Assembly: GCF_000718095.1 (NCBI RefSeq)
Contig: NZ_JOEI01000036.1
Span: forward strand, 1-64,000
Source of the DNA: Streptomyces scopuliridis RB72
Lineage (GTDB): Bacteria; Actinomycetota; Actinomycetes; Streptomycetales; Streptomycetaceae
Length of the DNA stretch: 64,000 bases
Reading direction: 5' to 3'
Positions 56,719 to 64,000 of this stretch are shown one piece after another. A program made the position numbers and the translations under genes. Below the pieces are notes generated by a model. That model did not search any database. It was given only the letters and a program-made list of their open reading frames with translations, and was not told the DNA's origin. Within the stretch, counting starts at the first letter, position 1; each line of letters opens with the position of its first letter.

Positions 56719-57581
56719 CCCGACGTCGGCGGGCGGCGGTCCTCGGATCGCCCATCGCCCACTCCCTGTCCCCGGTGCTGCATCGCGCCGCGTACGACGC
56801 GCTGGGCCTCGACGGCTGGTCGTACGACCGGTTCGAGGTCGGAGAGGCCGGGCTGCCCGATTTCTTCGAGACGCTGCGGGACGATCCGACCTGGGCCGGT
56901 CTCTCGCTGACCATGCCGCTCAAGCGGGCCGTCATCCCGCTGCTGGACGAGATCACCGACACCGCCGCGTCCGTGGAGGCGGTCAACACCGTGGTCTTCG
57001 GTGACGACGGCCGGCGTACCGGCGACAACACCGATATCCCCGGCATGATCGCCGCGCTGCGTGAGCGTGGTGTGGAGAAGGTGGAGTCCGCGGCGATCCT
57101 CGGCGCGGGCGCGACCGCCTCGTCCGCCGTCGCGGCGCTCGCCCTGATCTGTACGGGCCCGGTCACCGCGTACGTACGCAGCGAGACCCGCGCGGCCGAG
57201 ATGCGCGGCTGGGCCGAGCGGCTCGCCGTCGACGTCCGGATCGCCGACTGGGCGGAGGCGGGCCGGGCTCTGCGCGCCCCTCTGGTGATCGCCACCACCC
57301 CGGCCGGGGCCACCGACGAACTGACCGCGGCCGTCCCCGCCGGGGCGGGGACGCTCTTCGACGTGCTGTACGAGCCCTGGCCGACACCGCTGGCGGCGGC
57401 CTGGGCGGAGCGCGACGGGGCGGTCATCAGCGGGCTCGATCTGCTGGTGCACCAGGCGGTGCTCCAGGTGGAACTGATGACGGGCCGCTCGCCCGCACCG
57501 CTCGCCGTCATGCGGGCGGCGGGAATCGCCGCGATCGGCGGGAACGCGGACGCCGCCGGCTCGTCCTCGTTCTCGTCCTGA
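56715..57581 (+). CDS. aroE: Shikimate dehydrogenase
   Basis: This 288-aa NADP enzyme reduces 3-dehydroshikimate. The substrate site is GSPIAHSLSPVLHRAAY (residues about 9-25), the catalytic Lys is in LTMPLKRAVIP, and the cofactor loop is LGAGATASSA. GTG 56715 overlaps the mltG stop. The actinobacterial coupling of mltG and aroE is preserved. Confidence 0.92.
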   Translation: MTRRRRAAVLGSPIAHSLSPVLHRAAYDALGLDGWSYDRFEVGEAGLPDFFETLRDDPTWAGLSLTMPLKRAVIPLLDEITDTAASVEAVNTVVFGDDGRRTGDNTDIPGMIAALRERGVEKVESAAILGAGATASSAVAALALICTGPVTAYVRSETRAAEMRGWAERLAVDVRIADWAEAGRALRAPLVIATTPAGATDELTAAVPAGAGTLFDVLYEPWPTPLAAAWAERDGAVISGLDLLVHQAVLQVELMTGRSPAPLAVMRAAGIAAIGGNADAAGSSSFSS

Positions 57582-57758
57582 CGGCGGGCGGCCCCACCGG
57601 CAGGCCCTCTCCGCGCGTCTTTGTCCGTGCGTCTTTGTCCGCGTATCGGACCGTGTCGGCGGTCGGCCTCCCGGCCGTGGGAGGATCGGACATGGCGGGC
57701 CAGGGCCGCGCACCGGTCGCGCCACTAGCAGTCGAGGGCGCGAGCATGAGGAGCACCG

Positions 57759-58943
57759 TTGAGCAGGTTGCGCTGGCTGACCGCGGGGGAGTCCCACGGC
57801 CCCGCACTCGTGGCGACGCTGGAGGGACTTCCCGCCGGCGTGCCCATCACCACGGAGATGGTGGCGGACCACCTGGCCCGGCGGCGCCTCGGCTATGGGC
57901 GCGGTGCCCGGATGAAGTTCGAGCGCGACGAGGTCACCTTCCTCGGCGGTGTACGGCACGGTCTGACCATGGGATCGCCCGTCGCGATCATGGTGGGCAA
58001 TACCGAGTGGCCCAAGTGGGAACAGGTCATGGCGGCCGATCCGGTCGACCCCGACGTGCTGGCGGGACTCGCCCGTAACGAGCCGCTGACCCGCCCCCGG
58101 CCCGGCCACGCCGATCTCGCCGGGATGCAGAAGTACGGCTTCGACGAGGCCCGGCCGGTCCTGGAGCGGGCCAGCGCGCGCGAGACCGCCGCGCGGGTCG
58201 CGCTCGGCGCGGTGGCGCGTTCGTATCTGAAGGAGACGGCCGGGATCGAGATCGTGTCCCATGTCGTCGAGCTGGCCGCGGCCAAGGCTCCGTACGGGGT
58301 GTACCCAGTCCCGTCCGATGTGGCGAAGCTGGACGCGGACCCCGTGCGCTGCCTCGACGCGGACGCGAGCGAGGCGATGGTGGCGGAGATCGACCAGGCC
58401 CACAAGGACGGCGACACCCTCGGCGGCGTGGTCGAGGTGCTGGCGTACGGAGTGCCCGTGGGGCTCGGCTCGCATGTGCACTGGGACCGCAGGCTCGACG
58501 CGCGCCTCGCCGCCGCTCTGATGGGCATTCAGGCGATCAAGGGCGTCGAGGTCGGCGACGGCTTCGGCCTGGCGCGGGTGCCGGGGTCGCAGGCGCACGA
58601 CGAGATCGTGGCGACCGACGACGGCATCAGGCGCGCGTCCGGCCGCTCCGGCGGCACCGAGGGCGGGCTGACGACCGGTGAACTGCTGCGGGTACGGGCC
58701 GCGATGAAACCCATCGCGACCGTGCCGCGCGCGCTGGCCACCGTCGACGTGGTCACCGGCGAGGCCACGAAGGCGCACCACCAGCGCTCCGACGTGTGTG
58801 CCGTGCCGGCCGCCGGCATCGTCGCCGAGGCCATGGTCGCGCTGACCCTCGCGGACGCCGTCGCCGAGAAGTTCGGCGGCGACAGCGTGCCCGAGACGCG
58901 CCGCAATGTCCGCTCGTACCTCGACAATCTGCGGTTCCGGTGA
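57759..58943 (+). CDS. aroC: Chorismate synthase
   Basis: This 394-aa FMN-dependent lyase makes chorismate from EPSP. Signatures are [44 protein letters not shown] and [11 protein letters not shown]. The start is TTG 57759 with GAGGAG four bases upstream; the first residues [11 protein letters not shown] fit the family exactly. The 177-base gap after aroE contains a 14-bp near-perfect tandem repeat (57615-57642) but no clear terminator. Confidence 0.95.
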   Translation: MSRLRWLTAGESHGPALVATLEGLPAGVPITTEMVADHLARRRLGYGRGARMKFERDEVTFLGGVRHGLTMGSPVAIMVGNTEWPKWEQVMAADPVDPDVLAGLARNEPLTRPRPGHADLAGMQKYGFDEARPVLERASARETAARVALGAVARSYLKETAGIEIVSHVVELAAAKAPYGVYPVPSDVAKLDADPVRCLDADASEAMVAEIDQAHKDGDTLGGVVEVLAYGVPVGLGSHVHWDRRLDARLAAALMGIQAIKGVEVGDGFGLARVPGSQAHDEIVATDDGIRRASGRSGGTEGGLTTGELLRVRAAMKPIATVPRALATVDVVTGEATKAHHQRSDVCAVPAAGIVAEAMVALTLADAVAEKFGGDSVPETRRNVRSYLDNLRFR

Positions 58944-58993
58944 GCGGGCCGGATCCGGTGGAGAAGGCAGATCCGGTGAAGGAGGCAGAACGG

Positions 58994-61079
<2,086 letters not shown>

Positions 61080-61208
61080 CCGGGCACTGTTGCCGCACCC
61101 CGGCCGTTGCCAGTGTGGCGGCCGGGGGCGGTACCGTTCGGTAGCGCGCGGCCGACAGGGCAGGGAGCCGCCGACCAGCGTCAGTCGCACGAGACGGAGT
61201 GGCACCGG

Positions 61209-62090
61209 ATGCAGCACTCAGCGGGGGCTCCGTTGCCGCCTCCCCAGCGACCGGGGTACGGATCCGGCGGATGGGCGCACCAGGGGCCGCGGCAACCGCC
61301 CGTGCCCCATCAGCCTCCGGGGCCTCACCACGTGCCCACGCAGCACCAGTCGCCCGGCCCGCACCAGCCACCCGGCCCGCATCCGGCGCACGCGCCGCAC
61401 GGTGCGCCCGTACCGCCGCAGGGGCCGCCCGCCGGGCCGCCCCCCGCGGACTCCACCGGGCACATCCAGCTGCCGCCCGGTGGCCCGGTGCCCATACCCG
61501 CCACGCCCCCCGCCCCCGACGGCGGCACCGGCGCGGCGACCCTCGCCGTCCTGCTGATCGGCCCGGCCGGCGCGGGCAAGACGACCGTGGCCAGGCACTG
61601 GGCGATGAGCCGCCGCGTGCCCACCGCGCACATCAGCCTCGATGACGTCCGCGAATGGGTCTGCTCCGGCTTCGCGGATCCGCAGTCCGGATGGAACGAC
61701 CACTCCGAGGCGCAGTACCGGCTGGCCCGCCGCACCTGCGGCTTCGCCGCGCGCAACTTCCTGGCCAACGGCATCTCCTGCATCCTGGACGACGCGGTCT
61801 TCCCCGACCGGCCGGTCGTCGGCCTCGGCGGCTGGAAGCGCCATGTCGGCCCCGGCCTGCTGCCGGTGGTGCTGCTGCCGGGTCTGGAGATCGTGCTGGA
61901 GCGCAATGCCGAGCGCAGCGGCAACCGCCGGCTCTCCGACGAGGAGGTGGCCAGCATCCACGGCCGGATGGCCGGCTGGTACGGCTCGGGACTGCCGATC
62001 ATCGACAACTCCAAGTACGACGTGGAGACCACGGCCCGGGTCCTGGACGACGCGCTCGCCCGTTCCCTCACGAGCCCGCCCAGCTGGTGA
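61209..62090 (+). CDS. AAA/polynucleotide-kinase-like ATPase with Pro/His-rich N terminus
   Basis: This 293-aa protein has a Pro/Gly/His/Gln-rich N-terminal about 105 residues, then a P-loop kinase domain with Walker A GPAGAGKTT (about residue 119), an Asp-containing LDDVREWVC and a lid region with Arg (ERNAERSGNRRL). It resembles the AAA_33/PNK-zeta-toxin class of small kinases. The substrate is unknown. The ATG at 61209 is the best start. It sits 129 bases after aroQ. Confidence 0.75.
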   Translation: MQHSAGAPLPPPQRPGYGSGGWAHQGPRQPPVPHQPPGPHHVPTQHQSPGPHQPPGPHPAHAPHGAPVPPQGPPAGPPPADSTGHIQLPPGGPVPIPATPPAPDGGTGAATLAVLLIGPAGAGKTTVARHWAMSRRVPTAHISLDDVREWVCSGFADPQSGWNDHSEAQYRLARRTCGFAARNFLANGISCILDDAVFPDRPVVGLGGWKRHVGPGLLPVVLLPGLEIVLERNAERSGNRRLSDEEVASIHGRMAGWYGSGLPIIDNSKYDVETTARVLDDALARSLTSPPSW

Positions 62091-62229
62091 CGGCCGGCGG
62101 CCGACAGCGGCGCGCGCGTGGACGCGAGCCGCGCCCCCCGGCATGAGCGGCGCCCCCGGCCGTGAGCCGCGCCCCCCGGTCGGACGCGCTGAACCGGCCG
62201 GGTGACGTCCTCGCTCATACGCTCGGGTC

Positions 62230-63345
62230 ATGTCAGACGTGTATGCGGCCCGCCGCGCGCGGCTGCGTGACCGGTGCTCGGCGGCGGGCGACGCGGCGGC
62301 CCTGGTCTCCCGCCCCGCCAACGTGCGTTACCTCGCGGGCGGGACGCCCCCCGGCGCCGTACTGCTGCTCGGCCCCGGCCCCGACGGGGACATGCTGTAC
62401 TGCCCGCGTCCCCCCGCCGACGACGACGCCGGGGGGCGCCGGATCGACGAACACCTCCGGCTCACCGTCCTGTCCCACACCACCGGCGACCCTGCGATCG
62501 CCGCCGCCGGAACCTTCGGCTCGTCGGCCGCCGGGACCCTCGCCGTGGAGGAGCACCATCTGACCGTCGCCCGCCACCGCGCGATCGGCTCCGTGGCGCC
62601 ACGGCTGCGGCTGACCGATCTGGGCGGCGCCGTCGAGCAGCAGCGGATCGTCAAGGACGAGGAGGAGATCGCCTGCCTGCGGATCGCGGCCGAGATCGCC
62701 GACCAGGCGCTGGGCGAGCTGCTGGAGTCGATCCTGGTGGGCCGCACCGAACGCCATCTCGCGCTGGAGCTGGAGCGGCGCCTCGTCGACCATGGCGCGG
62801 ACGGCCCCGCCTTCCCGACCGCCGTCGCCACCGGCCCCAACTCCGGCCGCTGCGGGCACCATCCCTCGGACCGCCGGGTCGAGGAGGGCGATTTCCTCTC
62901 CGTCAGCCTCGGTGCCGACTACCGCGGCTACCGGTGTCTGATCGGCCGCACGTTCGTCATCGGGACCTCCCCGGCCGACTGGCAGATCGAGCTGTACGAG
63001 CTGGTCTTCGCGGCACAACGGGCAGGTCGGGAGGCCCTTGTGCCGAGCGCCGGCTACCGCGAGGTGGACCATGCCACCCGGCACCCCCTGGAGGCCGCGG
63101 GGCACGGCGAGGGGCTCGCACCCCGTACGGGACATGGTGTCGGACTCGAAATCGACGAGGACCCGCAGCTCGCCCCCGCGGCCATGGGTAAACTGGACGC
63201 TTGTGTGCCGGTCACCGTCGGACCGGGGGTCCACCTCCCGGGCCGGGGCGGTGTCCGGATCGATGACACGCTCGTCGTCCGCCCCGAGGCGGACGGCGGA
63301 CCCGAGCTACTCACCATCACGACCAAGGAGCTGCTCGCGCTCTAG
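62230..63345 (+). CDS. M24 aminopeptidase-P homologue lacking most metal ligands
   Basis: This 371-aa protein has the creatinase N-terminal domain and the pita-bread M24 domain (about 145-365). In active M24 enzymes five ligands (Asp, Asp, His, Glu, Glu) hold two metals. Here the positions read Ser226 (VSLGAD), Leu237 (CLIGRT), His302 (GHGVGLE), Gly331 (VTVGPG) and Asp345 (VRIDDT). Only His302 and possibly Asp345 could bind metal, so peptidase activity is doubtful. It lies directly before efp, a common neighbour of X-Pro peptidase genes. Confidence 0.8.
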   Translation: MSDVYAARRARLRDRCSAAGDAAALVSRPANVRYLAGGTPPGAVLLLGPGPDGDMLYCPRPPADDDAGGRRIDEHLRLTVLSHTTGDPAIAAAGTFGSSAAGTLAVEEHHLTVARHRAIGSVAPRLRLTDLGGAVEQQRIVKDEEEIACLRIAAEIADQALGELLESILVGRTERHLALELERRLVDHGADGPAFPTAVATGPNSGRCGHHPSDRRVEEGDFLSVSLGADYRGYRCLIGRTFVIGTSPADWQIELYELVFAAQRAGREALVPSAGYREVDHATRHPLEAAGHGEGLAPRTGHGVGLEIDEDPQLAPAAMGKLDACVPVTVGPGVHLPGRGGVRIDDTLVVRPEADGGPELLTITTKELLAL

Positions 63346-63394
63346 CGCGCACCCTCGGTCGTCCACCAGCTTCAGTCCAGGAGATTCCGCAACC

Positions 63395-63961
63395 GTGGCT
63401 TCCACGAACGACCTCAAGAACGGCCTGGTGCTCAAGCTCGACGGGGGCCAGCTCTGGTCCGTCGTCGAGTTCCAGCACGTCAAGCCCGGCAAGGGCCCGG
63501 CCTTCGTGCGCACCAAGCTGAAGAACGTGCTCTCCGGCAAGGTCGTCGACAAGACCTTCAACGCCGGCGTGAAGGTCGAGACGGCCACCGTTGACCGCCG
63601 CGACATGCAGTTCTCGTACATGGACGGCGAGTACTTCGTCTTCATGGACATGCAGACCTACGACCAGCTGATGGTCGACCGCAAGTCGGTCGGGGACGCC
63701 GCCAACTATCTGATCGAGGGCTTCACGGCCACCGTCGCCGCCCACGAGGGCGAGGTGCTCTATGTCGAGCTGCCCGCCGCCGTCGAGCTGACGATCCAGC
63801 ACACCGACCCCGGCGTCCAGGGCGACCGCTCCACCGGCGGCACCAAGCCCGCCACGCTGGAGACCGGCTACGAGATCGGTGTCCCGCTCTTCATCACCAC
63901 CGGTGAGAAGATCAAGGTCGACACGCGCTCCGGTGAGTACCTCGGCCGGGTGAACAGCTAA
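63395..63961 (+). CDS. efp: Translation elongation factor P
   Basis: This 188-aa factor relieves ribosome stalling at polyproline. The tip loop of domain I reads VKPGKGPAF, with the Lys that is modified in other bacteria; the Pro-rich PGKGP form is typical of actinobacteria. Domains II and III follow at normal length (the end has [19 protein letters not shown]). GTG 63395 lies 11 bases after AGGAG. nusB starts three bases after its stop. Confidence 0.96.
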   Translation: MASTNDLKNGLVLKLDGGQLWSVVEFQHVKPGKGPAFVRTKLKNVLSGKVVDKTFNAGVKVETATVDRRDMQFSYMDGEYFVFMDMQTYDQLMVDRKSVGDAANYLIEGFTATVAAHEGEVLYVELPAAVELTIQHTDPGVQGDRSTGGTKPATLETGYEIGVPLFITTGEKIKVDTRSGEYLGRVNS

Positions 63962-63963
63962 CC

Positions 63964-64000
63964 GTGGCTGCCCGGAACAAGGCCCGTAAGCGCGCCTTCC
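63964..64000 (+). CDS. nusB: Transcription antitermination factor NusB, 5' end only
   Basis: The first 12 codons (VAARNKARKRAF) match the start of actinobacterial NusB, and nusB follows efp in this group. The gene is cut by the window edge, so only the start and context support it. Confidence 0.75.
   Translation, partial: MAARNKARKRAF

Noticed and set aside
62100..62215. Repeated CCGCGCCCCCCGG segments before the M24 gene as a regulatory array
   Set aside because: Only two or three imperfect copies in very GC-rich DNA; chance similarity cannot be excluded.

Overview
The window is a piece of a high-GC actinobacterial chromosome, almost certainly Streptomyces. The GC content is near 72 percent, genes commonly start with GTG (TTG in rel and aroC), a sporulation gene (ssgB) is present, and so are the phosphatidylinositol/PIM lipid genes. 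The gene order thrS - HIT - pgsA - patA - pimA - pdxST - yebC - ruvCAB - yajC-secDF - apt - rel - ppi - hisS - rarA - alaS - ruvX - mltG - aro - efp - nusB is typical of actinobacterial core chromosome. I see no prophage, integrase, transposase, CRISPR array or biosynthetic cluster.

Layout. 1-6.2 kb: an intergenic repeat block, a bifunctional siroheme synthase, a SpoU/TrmH methyltransferase, a Ser/Thr kinase, an APH-type phosphotransferase and small proteins. 6.2-6.7 kb: a five-gene tRNA operon (Gly-Cys-Val-Val-Val). 6.8-13 kb: the folate genes pabB-pabC, an acetyltransferase, a DsbA-like protein, a CGNR regulator, ssgB and small membrane proteins. 13-16.7 kb: two identical tRNA-Val(CAC) genes flank a large membrane protein, followed by a DnaQ-like exonuclease. 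16.9-27.4 kb: thrS, a K+ channel, a HIT protein, an EF-G paralogue, and the pgsA-patA-pimA lipid operon. 27.4-27.9 kb: a second repeat block holding an exact copy of the element at the window start. 28-40.3 kb: vitamin B6 synthase, YebC, Holliday-junction proteins, the SecDF translocase accessory complex, apt and rel (ppGpp metabolism). 40.3-48.4 kb: a DUF349 protein, cyclophilin, MBL hydrolase, hisS, VKOR, rarA, a DUF2470 protein behind an iron box, and rpsD. 48.4-64 kb: a STAND ATPase, the alaS-ruvX-mltG-aroE-aroC-aroK-aroB-aroQ run, a kinase-like ATPase, a degenerate M24 peptidase, efp and the first codons of nusB.

Working together: aroE/C/K/B/Q supply chorismate, which pabB/pabC turn into p-aminobenzoate. 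PgsA, PatA and PimA act in sequence in PIM lipid synthesis. RuvABC, RuvX, RarA and the exonuclease-like protein concern DNA. YajC-SecD-SecF act in protein export. Rel and Apt link purine nucleotides with the stringent response. Many neighbours overlap by 1-4 bases and are probably translationally coupled.

The most unusual points are: the 67-bp two-stem element found twice with shared minisatellite flanks; an iron box in the 56-bp gap between the DUF2470 gene and rpsD; an M24 peptidase homologue beside efp that has lost four of five metal ligands; an exonuclease with a broken ExoIII motif; an EF-G paralogue with an atypical G4 box; and in-frame tandem duplications that copy the stop-codon region of two genes. 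All functional statements rest on reading motifs and gene order; no database search was run.
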